Positions 1 through 14,917 of a stretch of DNA of 64,000 nt are shown here, piece by piece; positions within the stretch are counted from its first letter, which is position 1; every line of letters begins with the position of its first letter. A model generated the notes under the pieces. That model saw only the letters and a program-made list of their open reading frames with translations. It did not search any database and was not told the DNA's origin. The translations under genes were made by a program, and so were the position numbers. This DNA is from Mercurialis annua (lineage: Eukaryota; Streptophyta; Magnoliopsida; Malpighiales; Euphorbiaceae): the NCBI RefSeq assembly GCF_937616625.2, contig NC_065571.1, positions 1,862,501 to 1,926,500 on the forward strand, in the 5' to 3' direction.

Positions 1-49
1 GACACGACGCCTACGCAAAAATTGTCACATCCATGATAGCATCTGGTAG

Positions 50-3000
50 TCACTTATTCTGTAGCATCTTATCAATTTCACCATTACGGTTGTACATTTC
101 TACTATTTTCTTAGCATATGAAGGTGTATGCCGGTCAGCTCTGCATATGTTACGAGTAGTAAATGTTAAGAGCAATTCCAATGTAATACGACAAGATCAA
201 TTCTCATTTAGTTATACCTTTCTTTTCCCCAGGCGCGGTTTGTATACAAATAGTTCCTGATGGTATGATAGTCCAGTGAATAGCGGGCGAATTCCACACC
301 TTTTGGGCCAATCTGATTCCAACGAGCCAATTCATTATATCAGTCATTTTCTCACAACATGTGTCATAGAACAAGATAAACAATAAATAAATCTCACCAA
401 GTTCAATATAAAAGCTAGAAAATTGCCAACAAATCTCGGTGCAGGTTCAGAAGGACCCTTCCCTGATGAAAAACAGAATTAGGCTTCGTGTCGGATGCAT
501 ATAAGAAATATTTTCGCAATATAACAAAAAGAACGCCTTATATACCTAACTTAGCATTATCATCTGCCTTCACAGTTTCCATAACAAATGGTCTCCTGTC
601 ACCCTGAAATATTTCTTGCATTCATAAGTCGAAATTCATGAGGTAACTAAATAAACACAAACAGGACATAGCAAAGGTTCTTACACTACTAACTGTTGGG
701 GTAATCTTAAGAAGATCCCTTACCAAACCCAGCATTTCTCTTCCTCTTTCATTCCTACAATGTGAACCATTATTATATAGGCAGGAAAATTCAGTTGTTT
801 GTTTGACAATATTAGCAAGTGATAAAAAATTAACTAACATAGAATCCGGTAGGCTTGAATTTTATATAATCTCACCTGACTGTTACATATTGTGGATGCT
901 GTGTCATGCTAACTCCAGAATATTTCGGAACGCCCATATAACCAACGACCATATCCTAGAGACAGAAAATTCAATTTTAAGGCAGAACCTCGCCATTTTA
1001 ACAAAAAATTCTTAATAGTTCTTTCTATGCTCTTGCAACTAATCTTTGTTGCAGTAATCCGAACCGCTAACTAAGTTTATGTAGCCAAAATATAAGTCGG
1101 TACACAATAAAGTTAGGGCTATAAGTCAGTTGACAGAAACTCACCGCTAAAGCATTTGTGTAGTCAAAACAACTGCGGAACAGAAACAGAACTTTTAGTA
1201 ATCTATCTATATCTATGCATCTATACACAAAGAACAAGATTTACCTATAGCAAGATGGAGCAATAACATCAACTAAATCGTTGGCTGGTAGACAGAAATA
1301 AGGAACCTGCTTTAGTAAAGATTGGATAAGAGATGAAGCCGCAAATATTTTGAGAGTTAGACCAAGACCAAAAAAGAGGGTAAGTTTTACCTCTTCAATT
1401 CGACCATCCAAGTGCTTCAAGTGGACCTACAAGGATCCCAGAAAGGATCAATCTTTACGCAATAGAAAAATATTCACAAGATAATCGTACTTTTAACATA
1501 ACAAAGAAAATATGCAAGCAACAAAACTATGCATCTCTACCCTCCACCCAGCAAAACTTTGCATTCACGTTTTCTAACCAAATTAGACATAACAAAAACA
1601 AGCTATCTTTTGAATGGTGTTCTCTGTCTACCAGTCGATAAGCACGGAAAAAAGTTATAAACATAAGGATCAGCAATCACTGATCCCCAATATACATAGG
1701 TAGTTGAATAGAGCAAATGTCCAAGACAAAACATTAATTAGCAGAAACCTTGTAATCTTGCATAAACTCATAATGAAGAACTGTTTCTGGATCATCACTT
1801 GCGGCTTTTAAAAACTTATCAAGCCCTTCTCGAGGTCCATTATCCACTGTTGAAAAATAAAGTATCAGCTGTGGCTTAAATTCATTGGCGGAATGGTAAG
1901 TATATGCAAGTTAAAAACATACAACCTGGCATGCTCCAGGTAGAGCCAGAAACATAGGAAAAATAAAAATGATATTGCAATTTGCAAATTCAAAAAACAG
2001 AACATAAAGCTTTGGATTACCACAATTGGTGCCTAGTACATAAAGCTTCTCCAAGTTTAAATGGTGCTCTACAGATCTTAACGCTGCAGTTTAAGAAATC
2101 AATCTGCATTACGATAGTACTAGTCACAATAAGGAAAAAAGCAAACTAAAAAAAGAAATTGCCAGAGACAATTCAGTTATACCCTGCACTTGGCAACCAA
2201 CACCACAGAAAAGAAGACGTTTCACACCTGCTGCCTGGTTAGAAAAGAAAAACAGTCATCTCTCCCTCACTACATTTTCAAACTAACTTAGGATTTCAGG
2301 ATCGAATAAATTTTTTACAGTCAATTTAGCTAGTACGAAAAGTCAGTCTTCAGCTTACAGACTTAAATAGCAAAATTCATGAAATACACCACTTACTAGA
2401 TGCAATGTGGTAACCTTAAGTTCGGTGATTAATATTTCTCCCCATTTTAGTCAAGAATTCAGTTTGTTTTTTAAATTTACAAACAACTTCAAATCAGTCT
2501 AATGCATATGGATGGCAAATGGTCGACATTCCCTGGATGATATATGATATCATTTCCTAATGCCTAAAAAGGGTAAGTTACAAGTCAGCATGGAGAAATG
2601 TAGTGAACCATTCGAAACTTTTATCTTTAGAGGATCATTTATTTCAAATCATTGTTATGGCTAGGAACTCAAAGAATGACTTAGAAGATCTGTGAGTTCT
2701 TTTTTAAGTCATACCAAGTCCAAAGACAGAAAAAGGTAAAGAAATAAAATGACCTACTCGAATTTGTTTAGTTATCCCAATAAACTTAATCATATAAGAG
2801 GGCCATCAACTCAAATCTATCCTTCCCCCATGATTTAGGAGGGAAAATAAGTTCAAATACCAGTAATCCACAAGGAAATCTTTAGAGGGAGAGTAAAATA
2901 AAAGTATCAAATAAATCAGTTATAAGCCCAGTTGTAAAGCACCTCAACCATTGCAAGAGTATTAAGATTAGGAGATAATGTTGGCTTGACTCCTTTAGCA

Positions 3001-5099
3001 GCTAGAACTTCCTCCGGTGTCCTATTACAAAACAAGATGGAAGATCACCGATTAAATGAGAAACCCCACGTAAATAAGCAAATGAAAATTTAGAATCAAA
3101 TAAACAAATAGAGAAGGCCATGCTCCAAAACAAAAGATGTAATAGAAAAACCTGGCTAGTACAGGCCGTGGAGAGAATCTGTCATCTGGGTCACTGTATC
3201 GACAAACATAAAAGGAATCAGAGGAAGTTCATGAGCTCAATCAACAGCGTCTAAAATAAATCTATATAACCAACTAAGCTCATTTCATTGATATAAATTT
3301 ATAGCCCCACCTTTGTACACATATAACAGCATCAACCATGTCAGCTTTCAGCATCTCGATTGCAATGGTAGTCACAATCCCTGTCCATTGAGCTCCTGCA
3401 TTCCAAGAGAGTTACATGCAGAAAATATGAAAAGTCCATAAACTGCAACGAACTGAGCCTAGTTTAGAAAATGAATTTGAGTATTTCTTTTACTAGCTTT
3501 CAGCAGTAGCCCATTGAAGGGACGGGTTCATTTGAGAAGACTTGGCATTATTTGGATTGAACAACATAGTTTGTACAATGAAAACAAGGGTAATTGAAGT
3601 TGTTGAAAAAAAAAATGAACATTTAAAGAACTCATATAAGGTGAAAATAAATGCAAAAGATTACATTAGGATATTGTGTGTTTGGAAAGTCTAAATATTC
3701 AAGAGTATATTTAGTCAATTATCATCTTTGAAAAGGTTATTGATCCTAGAAATTAATTCTTTCTACTTTAAAAATATATTAAAAAAGGCATTGAGAAAAA
3801 CAAATCAAATCGACCAAACTTAACATATTTTACAAATTTATAATCAAACTCATTCAAATGATTTGTTTTTCCAAACAAGCCAATGAGAAAACGATACCTT
3901 CAACAGGCGTAGTTTTACGAGCATACAACAACTCTTCATGGACCCCTAAGTACATCTCATCCGAAGAATCAGATTTTCTCCCTCTGCCATGGACAACAGG
4001 CTCCAAATTCTGAACAAGATAATCATTTATCAAATATTCACACGCCCAAAAACAAACAAACAAACACAAATTCAAAGAACTTACTTCAATTCTAGACATT
4101 CCATCTCCAAGAAAAGCACAAGCATTCTTGACATGAGCAATATAATAAGAATCACACAACCCACATTGACTGTAAACAAGAAAAAAACAGCAAGTAAATA
4201 AAAAAAAGTAAAAGAAAAAGGACAACAAATAATTTCTAACACGGACATGGAGAAACGAGATACTTGGACATGGACACGATGAAATGGTGTTATTTTAGAG
4301 CTTCCTATGTTAAAAATGAACTAGTAGCACGAAATAGGAAACGGAAACGACAAGAAACAGATTTTTTTTTAAATGAAATACACGAAATGAGGGGAAACAT
4401 GTAAATCATAAAAATATAGGGCTACATTTATAATATTTAAAATCATAAAATGTTATATATATTAAATTTCATAAATATATTTACGTCAATTAATAAAATA
4501 AATAATACATAACTAAACCCAACAAAATTAAGAAGATAAAATTTATGGTAGATAATGTGAATAATAAAAAAATGCAGGCAATTGATTAAAAAAATTATCG
4601 GTCGAGAATTTTCTAGGATTTGTTTACGACTGCCTAATTTTTTAAATTTATCGAAACAGCCCGAAACATTTCCTATGAGTATCTAATTTCCGAAACGAAA
4701 AAACCCAACTTTGTCAAAATTTCCGTGCTTCTTGAAGTTTCGTGTCCGAAACGCCAAGTTTTCAGCAGTTCACGGAAAACACTGATCGAATGAAATGTCC
4801 GTGCTATTATATAAAAGAAAAACAGTTAGACCTGCAATGGTCTTTAGCAGGATAAGTTCCACCAGGTGGGATGGGTTTGGAGCGTTGCCTCCAGTCATCT
4901 CTTAGCTTCACTGACTTATTTGAGGAGTTTGAACTGGAGTTTGTATCTGTTTCAAAGACAACAATAAAATTAATGAAGCTTATAAATGGAGATTAATTTA
5001 TAATATGTAATGGAGAATTGGGTTACCTTTGGAAGGGGAAGATGATGAGGAGGAGATGATGATAGGATATGAGAGCTTGCAGAGTACACTACTGCTCAT
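50..5099 (-). CDS. HCAR: 7-hydroxymethyl chlorophyll a reductase, chloroplastic (complete, 19 exons)
   Basis: Reduces 7-hydroxymethyl chlorophyll a to chlorophyll a with ferredoxin in the plastid, the last step of chlorophyll b to a conversion. Exons by splice sites: 5099-5027, 4946-4832, 4169-4085, 4009-3898, 3395-3311, 3193-3152, 3021-2943, 2234-2183, 2083-2021, 1846-1749, 1426-1391, 1306-1245, 1172-1145, 955-876, 754-685, 603-546, 462-398, 312-218, 140-50. They join in frame to 462 codons plus TGA, the length I recall for the Arabidopsis enzyme. The N-terminus is Ser-rich (MSSSVLCKLSYP), as in a transit peptide. Recognisable blocks are WRQRSKPIPPGGTYPAKDHC followed by SQCGLC (iron-sulfur cysteines), AQWTGIVTTIAIEML, LLFCGVGCQVQ, SCFDYTNALA and GYMGVPKYSG. 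The family belongs to the F420-hydrogenase beta-subunit fold and binds FAD and 4Fe-4S clusters. Start is the only ATG before the Ser-rich leader. Confidence 0.95.
4240..4803. mobile_element. Possible foldback element in HCAR intron 2
   Basis: The ends carry the inverted motif CACGGACAT (4240-4248) and ATGTCCGTG (4795-4803). The flanks are rich in related words (GGACATGGACACG, GTTTCGTGTCCGAAACG). It lies in the 660-bp intron between exons 2 and 3 of HCAR. No convincing target-site duplication was found, so the boundaries are uncertain. Confidence 0.35.
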
Positions 5100-6488
5100 T
5101 TTTGAACTGTAGAGTGAGTGAGCTAGCTACGTTCTGCACCAGACATGGCCGTGGATTTGTGGCGTTAAATTGATTGTTCAACGACGCCGTATTAATGGGA
5201 AAAATTGGAGTTCAATAAGAAGATATTTTTTTTTAGAGTTAACTCTCAACTTGTAAGCAATAAACGATTAATATATAAATTAATTTTATACACAAATTAA
5301 TTTTAACGTTGGTAGTTATAGTTAATTAGTTTTATTTTTATAATTTGTCTCTTCAATTTGTATACTAACCCTCAATTAATAATTTGTTATAAGCTAATTT
5401 GAAAAGACGAAGTTAATTGAGTATAACTACCACTTTAAGACGATATGTCTACATTGTTTGAAAGTTGAGGGTGCCACTTAAATAGTTTTCTTTTATTGTT
5501 GATTGGCATATGAAACAAATTTTTTTTTAGGGGTTTATTGTTGGTTGAAATTGTTGATGGGAAATTCTTTAGTATTTTAAAAAGATTCATCTTTTAGAAA
5601 TAGTAGCTATTTGCTTGAAAACCCACAATACTATTCACAAAAAACTCCTTAAATTTCAAAAATTGCTCAATTTTACCTAACAAATTTATATCACTCACTT
5701 TTTCCACTTTTATTTTTACTAGTAATATAGATACATGACTGATATATTGTGATACTAAGCATACAAAATTAAAACTTTTCAATATAAAAATATAAAGCAT
5801 ACAAAACTATTTTTTTTTAAGATATTAAAAATTATATGACCAATTTTAGTCCATTTTCATAATTTCTCTTTTAACTTTCACTTTAGCGTTTTAAAATCGG
5901 ATTTCAATGGAGTGCTGCATCTGTTCAATCAAAAATTACTAATTGTCCAGTCCAATAGAAAATTAAATATTAAAAAGACAACTCGACATTCATATTATAA
6001 AAAATTGATATTCCATATTCAACATATAATAATTGTAAAATATGCTAAAATTCATAATTTAATTTGTAGCCAAGCTATTGAAAACTCAGATCAGATCAGT
6101 CCGACTTATAAACACAATTTTCCATCTTTTACAGTGAAACAAATGCACATTGAAGTCTGTAATTTGTGTATTCATTAGTTTCAATCCCTTCCATAGCAAA
6201 ACAAATGTCCCATTTAATTTCTTTAACACAAAACCATTACAGCAACTAAGGGACTTTCTTCTTGTCATTCATAAAAACAATGACAAATTAATTTCCCAAA
6301 TCAATGGGAAGGCTTACTGGAAACACACTATTTTTCTATTTCTTGTGTTACCAACAAAAAATAAAATAATAGATGGTATAACTAAGCTCGAAATATACAT
6401 ATTAAGGCCTCTTCTCTCACATTGCCAAAACAACGGGTGTGTGACGATGAAACTACATAGTAACAAGCGTTTCTGTTGACTGCATGTA
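5100..6488. other. Intergenic, HCAR promoter side and BLI 3' flank
   Basis: AT-rich sequence between the HCAR start codon and the BLI stop codon, both genes on the minus strand. Bases just above 5100 should hold the HCAR 5' UTR and promoter, and bases just below 6489 the BLI 3' UTR. No further gene was recognised; the open frames here have no family resemblance. Confidence 0.6.
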
Positions 6489-9400
6489 TCAAAGAAGTTT
6501 ACTCGTTCTTCGTTTTGATGGTCCTCCGGGAAAGAGCTTCATTATCCATCCCAAAACCCTTTCCACCACCTATTTAGAAGAAATAAGTGCATCAATGAAC
6601 GCATTAGTTCACAAAAGCTTTTCCGAGTTTATCTATGTCCTAAATATCCGTGTCCCAAATTGAAATTCATTTTTCTTGTCCCGAATTATAGTCAGTCATT
6701 TATATCTTAAATGAGCAGTTGTCATTAATTATAATAGAATAGGTTTAAAAGAAGACAAAAGATACTAAACGACTACAAGTTGCTACTTGTTACTACATTA
6801 AATAAGGATAATTATGGTATTTTTTTTTAATAAAATAACTCTTTTTCTCTAAATATAATAAATTTCTAATATTTGTGTTTGTCCTGGACTGCCTAATAAT
6901 CTGGGACGAAGGAGTACAATTTTAACTTTAGACATCGTGAAGCAAGAGAAACATATTCAATCTTGATAATCACATTTCAGCGAGAAGCATAGATTTTTTA
7001 GAAACTAGAAGTTCTAGAATTCTGAAGGACTCATAATATAAGGTTGCAACATCCATAGACTGCTCTAAACATTTGTTTCATTAAGAAAATGAGTTGGTTA
7101 TAAATGCCATACCTCATCACCTTCATCTGCATATGTAGTAGTCTCATGCATGGTACGAGAATCAGGTAATCTTGCTTGGATATTCTCATTTGCCATGCTT
7201 TGAGCAGTCAAAAGCTCTAATCTTTGAGTTTGAGCCTCAAGTTTACGCGACATCTCGTCATTTAAAACCTTTTCATTCAAAAGAATACATCATGGTCAAC
7301 ACAAGCTAACAAAATAAACATTCTAAACAAACTAGTAACTACTGACCAGGCGAATACAAATCGGAACAAATCGCCCAAAAATTAGAATAGAAATCTGACC
7401 AACATCTTTAAAATAGATATTAATCAAATATAAAATTTTCTTGATCTTTAAAATTCTTGGTGCCCGTGTTAGGATTAAAAAACCTTATTTTTCTATTTTA
7501 TGACACTTATACTACCATAAAAAATCGGCTTCTTGTATTTGGTATTGCAGTTCCTGTATTTGAACGACTTGGAGAACATAAGGGACTGCAAGTGATCATC
7601 TGATTGAAAATGTTGGTCAATTTCTATTCCAAGACTTCAAAGAAATCCAAAAAAGTACAAGCATAGTCAAATTAAATGCCCACTTCCTAGTACGTGAAAA
7701 CTTTGCCAAGCTTTTCTGCTTTATAGTGGTGGAAAATCTTGTCTCATATTTCAGCTAAAATGTTACCTTCAACCTGGAACGTTCAGATGACTCAGATGCT
7801 AGAGATTGAACCAATTCTTCCTTCTCCAATGCTAACTGTATCACAAAAGAGCCATTTCTTAGTATCGACTTCAACATCTACTTCAGTTGCTCCAGCAAGT
7901 CTTATTACTTTCAAAAAGAGGAGAGGGAGAACAAAAGGAAAGATAAAGAACTCCCGAAGCAAAAAAGGCATCTCATTTCAAGAAACAACAAAAATCTGAA
8001 AACTGACCTCAGAAATTAACGTGTTGATATTCTCAATCATTCTCATCTGGTCTGGAGGAATGTTAACAGATGAATCTACAAGAATTGACTGACCATTTCC
8101 AGGCAGAACAGGAAAACTGGGAGTATCACTTTCCATAAGAGATGCAGTATCACGGATCTCCTGGTTGGAATGGTCAGGAATCACATCTGCAATTTCAATC
8201 GAGATAAGAAGCAAAGACTTCAAAACAAAAACAAAAAAACTTTAAAGGATCAAAATAAACAGGATCCTATCAAGAAGTCAAGTCTCACATTCTCATAAAG
8301 AAAAAAAAATTATTTCAGACCTCGATTTTATTTGAGATGACAAGATGAGTATCAATGATGGCCAACTATACTGATCATAGATTGACTCATTAATGTGATT
8401 CCCTGCTATTTAAATGCAAGACTAAAAAGCCTCACCCATTTACCAATAGGTCGACATGGACAACCAACTGCACCCCAAAGCTGAAGTATTTCAGCTAAGC
8501 CCTCCCAATTCAATAAAGAACACGTTCAAATCTAGAACTATATATAAACTGAACTCATCAAAGTAGATAAGGGAAATTATATTTTAGTTTAGCAATGTGT
8601 GAAAGTTATCACCAATGCAACAAGACAAACGACTATTAAAGGAAACCCTCATATCAATAGTCAACTAAGAATGAACTTCAAACTTCCAGTCCACAGTCCA
8701 CAAGACAAAGGGCATGCAAGAGCCATAATAAAAGGAGGGGCAGGGGTTCAGGCACAATAAAGGAGACACTCGAGAAGTTATGGCTTAAAACTGTCCATCT
8801 AATCAGGTTTCTAAGACTGGCTAGAACAGGTATTTCATCGTCTTTGATGTAGACAAATAGAGAAAAAAGTTCACCTAAATCTTCTGTTGATGTAGACATA
8901 TCTTTCTTACTGCTGGCACTCTGGCTAATATCAATAGACTTTCCACTAGCTGAAGCTTTTCGTAGCTTGGATTGCAATAATTTCTTCTCTGAAATATAAA
9001 ATTGACAATTAGTTAAACAGAACCAATAAAAATATGTGTAACATTTGCAACAATTTAAAATATCAATCTCCTTTTTCATAATTTGTGCTTAAGATAAGGA
9101 TCAGGGCATCTTAGACAATTCATACTCTATTTTGGATGGTTAGGCATTTCATTATGAAGAGTTAGTTGGCCCATTCCATAACAAACAATCTACTTTTTAC
9201 ATGATATCTGTCAATCGGTCGTAACAATCTTTAAGCAAATCATTAAAACTCACATATGCATTAAGGATTTTGTTTAATCAACAGGCTTTACTGAATTAAT
9301 TAAATGTTCTTAAAGATGATGTCTAATAGAATGTGATGGAAATCTACAATTAAGAGATGAAGATAGAAAGGTATGTACTATGTCGTGCTCAAATGAAAAC

Positions 9401-12400
9401 AAGCAGTTCTTTAATAATAAATAAAAACCTTCTTTAAGAGCATCAATTGTTAATTGCAAGTCCTGACGCTCTCTCTCTAGGCTGGACATCTTCTTTCTGC
9501 AAAAGTTAGAATGAGTTGTAGTTGTCAGCCAAATGAATGTTAGTGACTGTAAGCAATTGAGGGATAACCCAGGACTACAGCAAACTATCGCCAATTGAAA
9601 AGGAAATAATTAAAAATAATATCAAAAAAAGAGTTCCACTCAGCATGTCGCTGAGTTTAAGGGTAAAGCAATAAGTCTGGGCTATAAAATGCTCTTGGTT
9701 CGCGTACAGAAGCAAAAATACCTAGAGTCCTAAATGAAATGTGGGAAAGGAAGGACTTCAAAAAAGAGAGTATTTGTACATAGTCTATCCTAAAAACTGT
9801 TTAGAATACAGTTCAATCATATATCCATAGAAAAGTCAAGGGCAGTAAATAATAAGAGCGTCCAATTTAAAAGTACCTAGAACAGCATCCACTCCACGAC
9901 CATCACAAAAAAAAAACTTACAGAAGCATCTAAAACAACCACCCACCCAAAAAAGAAAAACTTACAGTAACATCTAAAACAACCATTACACAGTAGAGAT
10001 GTAATACTTTAAACAGGATGTAAGAACGCATGAAATCAAGTTAAGCTGAAGATGCATAGTCAAACTAAAAGGAAAAGCATACTTGGATGAAGCGATTTCA
10101 GCATGTGAATTCTCCAATTGCCTCTCCAGCTTTAATTCATTAGACCTTAATCTGAGTGCCTACATAAATTAATTACACCACTTGAGCAAAGAAAAATAGT
10201 AGCCAGTGCCCCAAAAAGAAGAAGCATTGTGTATGTGTATGTTCTGTGTGGTTGACCTTCCTGGTCATTACAAAAACTCCAGTGTGCATAATCCAACTTG
10301 TTTCTTCATGCGACAATGATCAATATAATTTACTGATAAAACCAGCATAACTATATCTAGAATAAATTTAACTGTATTCTGCATCTAAAGAGTTATATTT
10401 ATTTTTTTCTTATAAACTAACCAAACTGCCTCCAATGATTATCAGAGCAAATATAAGCAACCAGTTTTTAAATTTAAAACACAGATCTTGTAGAATTGCT
10501 TTGCAGCCAAACTGACATGACCTCCATGCATATGCAGAGATTAAAACATGCTCTAATTGCAAACTTGAAAATGAAGGGAAAGAACAAAAAGTTGCATACT
10601 GAATAGGGTCTAGTCAAATGTTGCAAATATCAAATTCGATCCAATTATTCTAGGAAGTCCACAAAATTTTTAGGCACCAGAGACAATGAAGAAGAAATCG
10701 AACAAAGGATACCAGGAAAAATTACTACCTTCTCTTCCAAGCCAATGACCTCAGAAGCCAATATTTTAGCTCGCTCATCAGCAGCATTACACTCAAGTTT
10801 TGCATTTCCATATTCCATTTGGACAGACTCAAGTTCCGCCTGCTAACATCAATGTCCACACAGCAATGCAAGTTTAAACTATTGAACAAATTGGCATATT
10901 AAAAACAGATGAATTATTCAAGCCATACAAGCATTAGGGCTGAGAAGAGGAAGAAAAACAATGTGAAGAATCAAGTGGCACCAGTACCCACAAAATAAAA
11001 ATCCCGATTTTAGTCAAGCACACTGATATAGCAGAAAAGGCATTTAACATTAAAATAGTAGTGAAAGTATCATGAGGGCCAGCTCATTCTTTGAGCAACC
11101 ACTTTACAAGTCTTAACCTGATCCTGAAAAGTAAAGTCTAGACTAGTAACACAGAAAGCAAGCAAGAGCACGGATACAGGAGCACATATAGATGCATGAT
11201 TGGGGAACTGTAAACATGAAAAAAAAGTTATTACTGACCAAATGGACCTTGATTTCTTCTTGCAAATTCTCCATGTCAGATTTCAATTGGTTGACATTAT
11301 TTCTCTGTTGAACAAGTAAGCAAACAAGCAAATAAGTAAACAAATATAAAATTACAAAAAATGAGATACAATTAAATAAAAATAAGTGCTTATCATAATG
11401 ATCAAAAGATAGGCCGCAAAACCAATATAAAAATTTAAACAAAATGGGCCTAGGCAAATTACAGACTGCCAGATCACTGTTCGGAAAAATTGGATTGGCC
11501 AATACCTTTCCAGACTACACAGGCTATTACTAAGTAATTTTGTTTTGAGAATCTGCAAACTGTCTCCTTTTATATCTATACATATCCAACCAACTGTATA
11601 ACACAAGCACTCCTAATACACAACATAACAATTCATTGGAAATAGAAAAATAATAATTTTCTAGCATAGTTGACATATTATTCCAAGAATAGCTGTATTT
11701 TAGAATTTTAAAGACAATTAACTGATAAATTTCGGGAGAGAAATAATGCCACAAGAATCATGTGTCATGAAACTACCTGTTGATTATAATTATCTGTTAG
11801 TGATGAATTTTCAGCAGCGAGGGACTCTGCCAATGCGCGAGAAGCTTCAAGAGCTCGTTGCAAAGAAAATTTTTCTTGTGTCAAGTCTTCGATATGCTGC
11901 AGCATGGAACAAAGAAAAAAAGGGATCAGAAATAAAGTACGCAGAGAATCTAAAACAACAAACTCAGAAAAACCGGAATAGATGCAGACAAATGATTATA
12001 ATAGAAAAAACATAAATATGAACAGACCAAATGTGATATGCTTAACTGTCTATAAAACATAACTATTTAAGGCACCAAGAACAAAATCATCAAATTTGCT
12101 GCTTCAAATCTTTAACCAGAGTCTGCAGGACGTTGAAAATCGTGTTACAGATGCTATATTAGAAGGACCGACAACCACTTCCCAAACCCACCTACACCCC
12201 ATATCAGGGTAAACAAGGCCAACAACTAGACATGAGAGGGTATTGCAAGAAAACTACATAGGCTATTAACCAGGTAATCCACAGTCGTTGCATACTGCAA
12301 TGGATCTGTTCCGTAAAAAAAACGCTAGAGATGATGCAAATTAAAACCCGAAACACATCATATAGAAAAGGATATGTAATTGTAAAAGGACAATTTATGG

Positions 12401-14917
12401 CAATATTCCAATTGGCTAAGATTTCAATACAAACTTAACACTCCTTATGCCACATTACAATTTACGGATTTACCGCATCAAGAACCATATGATCAAACTA
12501 ACTACGTATGAAATTTGAACTTAATGAGATCAACAGCAATTTAATGTCAACATCTTGACTAACTAATAAACAAAGCAGATACCGTAGAAAACCTATAAAA
12601 ACTAAGTACCTGTTCCAATGTAGAAAAATCTTCATTTTGTTTAGATGAAAATAATTCATGCTCTCTCTTCCAACTATTTTCGGCTGACATCACTGGATCT
12701 ACCCCGTTACTAGAAGCGACGGAAAACGTAACTGGATGCTGTCCTACAGTTTGAGTCTCCACTGGTGGCTTCTGAAAGGTAGATGATCCTAGACCACCAA
12801 TGCCATCTGATTTTAGGGCACTGGACAAAAATGACTCCCTCCTTTGCTCAGTTGGTTGGAATGAAGTCCCCGACGAAGCTCTATTCACATTAAGCGTATC
12901 AAGGAAGGATGGACGAGATCTCCTAGAATTAGGTTCAGATGTTCCAGAAAATAGTTGAGTATGATTCAAGGAGCTCCTCGTATCTGAATCAGAACCAAAT
13001 GATTCAGATGTTTGTGTGTCTTTACCATATGCACTAGGAAAACCACCAGGTGAGCTACTAAAAGTATTTCCCCCAAAATCTGAACTTAACGAACCATTGA
13101 AGTGCATTCCCCCATGTAAACCTTGCTCAGTTTCACGACCAGACCCTCTCAAGTTGTTATTACTTTGAGTAAAGTCTACAAAGCACCAAAACAAATGAAG
13201 ATGCTTAATTCCCCAAATCGTACTCATAAAATAAAGTACAAAACCCATAACCATGTCATACAAACAGGTGGAAATGGAAAACTAGACTAAAAAAATTACA
13301 TTTAAAGTAGGAAAGCGCATACTACCAGTGGCCAATGTGCCGGCATAATTGATCTCATTTTGCGGTTGAAAAGCCGAGCCATAAGGTGAGGAAGATGTGG
13401 AATCCTTTATAAACCTATTGTTTTCTGTTGACTGGAATGGGTTAGATTGACTAAAACTGCTAGAATAAACATGACTTTCTTGTGATCCTGGAGCAATAAA
13501 ATTGTGTGACAAGCTACTGTCTGGCACTCTACCATGGCTTCCATCATATGTGTTGAAGCCATTATTTAATTCATCAGTCCCAGGACTATATTTGACATCG
13601 GCTGCTCCTGCAAATCCCGAAGCACCAGAACTTATAAAGTCATAATTATTTTCATGTGTGTGCAATGTATCTTGCAAAGATGTCTTGGCATGACTAGTTG
13701 ATGGAGGCCTGGTATCTGCATGTATAAATAAACCTTGCTCAACTTTTGACGTGGTACTAATTGTGTTGTTGTCATTACTGATAGTTGCATCAATGCTTCC
13801 AGGCCGATCAGATGTTCCAGCTCCATCTATATTTGTAAGCCTGACACTTTCAGTCTCTAAAGGTTTCTTGTTATCAACTATAACATCAGATGCCACTGTT
13901 GGGCTCGAGGCGGGAGCTTTTTTGGCTCGTTCTGCGGCCTTTTTCTTGCGAAACTCCTCCAGCTGCAAAAACAAAACAAAAGAACAAAACGTATGCATAA
14001 GAAAAACTAAAATAAGGAGATCATAATTCTAGATGCTACATGTATTTTAATAATTGAAAATAATTGAACTAAACAGAAAAGAAAATGAAAGATGAGAGAA
14101 TATGTAAACAAATTCTACTGCCAAATATGAGAAAGTTGACATACAACTTTAATGCAAAGAAGTTCAAGAAGGAGACTGTTATTTCTAAACTCCAAGGATC
14201 ATCATATTGCAATTATTGGTCACAACTTATGCATATTGAAGTAATGGCTAGTTAAAGCTTAAAAAACAGAATAAAGTTATTCATATATCAAGCTTCAAAT
14301 AAGTAAAAGAGTGAACATAAACAGCTGAAAAATACAGCAACGATGTCAGTAGTAACAATTAAAATCTGAAAAGATGACAAAACTTGGAAGTTAAAATTCA
14401 AAAATTACCCGGAGCTACTAATAATCCAAGTTTAATCACACCAATACACCCACCAAATGCATGTATATCAATGAGATTATGCTCTCTACATGATCATATC
14501 CAAAATAAGTTATTTCTTAATTTACTAGGTAATTCAGTTTGTCGGGTCTGAAAACGAGATATAATAGCTGTTTAATAGATTCGCAGTCTAAATCCGGCTC
14601 ATAAGTTTGATACAACTAATAAAAAAAATAACCTGAGCTGCATTGAGCAAAATGCTAAAAAGAAAAAAAAATCAAACTGCATTTGCTAAATTAAAATAAA
14701 CAACCCACAGTAGCAGCACCACATCAAATAAAACATTGCAGTTTACAATTGAAGGTACTAAAATTTTAATTCTAAACCAAATAATTAAGCTAAGATAATA
14801 GCAAAAATAAGGTAACTAAATTCACTGATCAAACAAATTAAAGAGCATTACCCGTCGTTTTCCGGCTTCAAGATGCTCCTGTTTTCGTGAGCTCGGCAAC
14901 ACCTGAGCCGACGCCAT
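6489..14917 (-). CDS. BLI: BLISTER-like coiled-coil protein (complete, 13 exons)
   Basis: Homologue of Arabidopsis BLISTER, a plant-specific coiled-coil protein that binds the Polycomb methyltransferase CURLY LEAF and affects development and stress responses. Exons: 14917-14852, 13962-13326, 13175-12610, 11896-11777, 11304-11239, 10842-10729, 10159-10083, 9496-9429, 8988-8875, 8186-8008, 7835-7767, 7268-7113, 6569-6489. They join in frame to 770 codons plus TGA. The N-terminus MASAQVLPSSRKQEHLEAGK, then LEEFRKKKAAERAKKA, is the hallmark start. Exons 2-3 code a long Ser/Asn/Gly-rich, low-complexity part. Exons 4-12 code Glu/Leu/Lys heptad-like coiled coil (HIEDLTQEKFSLQRALEASR). The C-terminus GWIMKLFPGGPSKRR is conserved in the family. 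The acceptor of exon 6 could also be 10839 (CAG/CAG choice). It lies upstream of HCAR on the same strand, with no sign of shared function. Confidence 0.93.

Noticed and set aside
5912..6479. Several overlapping plus-strand frames of 60-109 codons
   Set aside because: AT-rich, low-complexity translations opposite the BLI 3' flank with no start context or known domain.
6595..6930. Stowaway-like MITE in the last BLI intron (GGGACGAAGGAGTA near 6903)
   Set aside because: Only one recognisable end and no TA-flanked inverted partner could be found.
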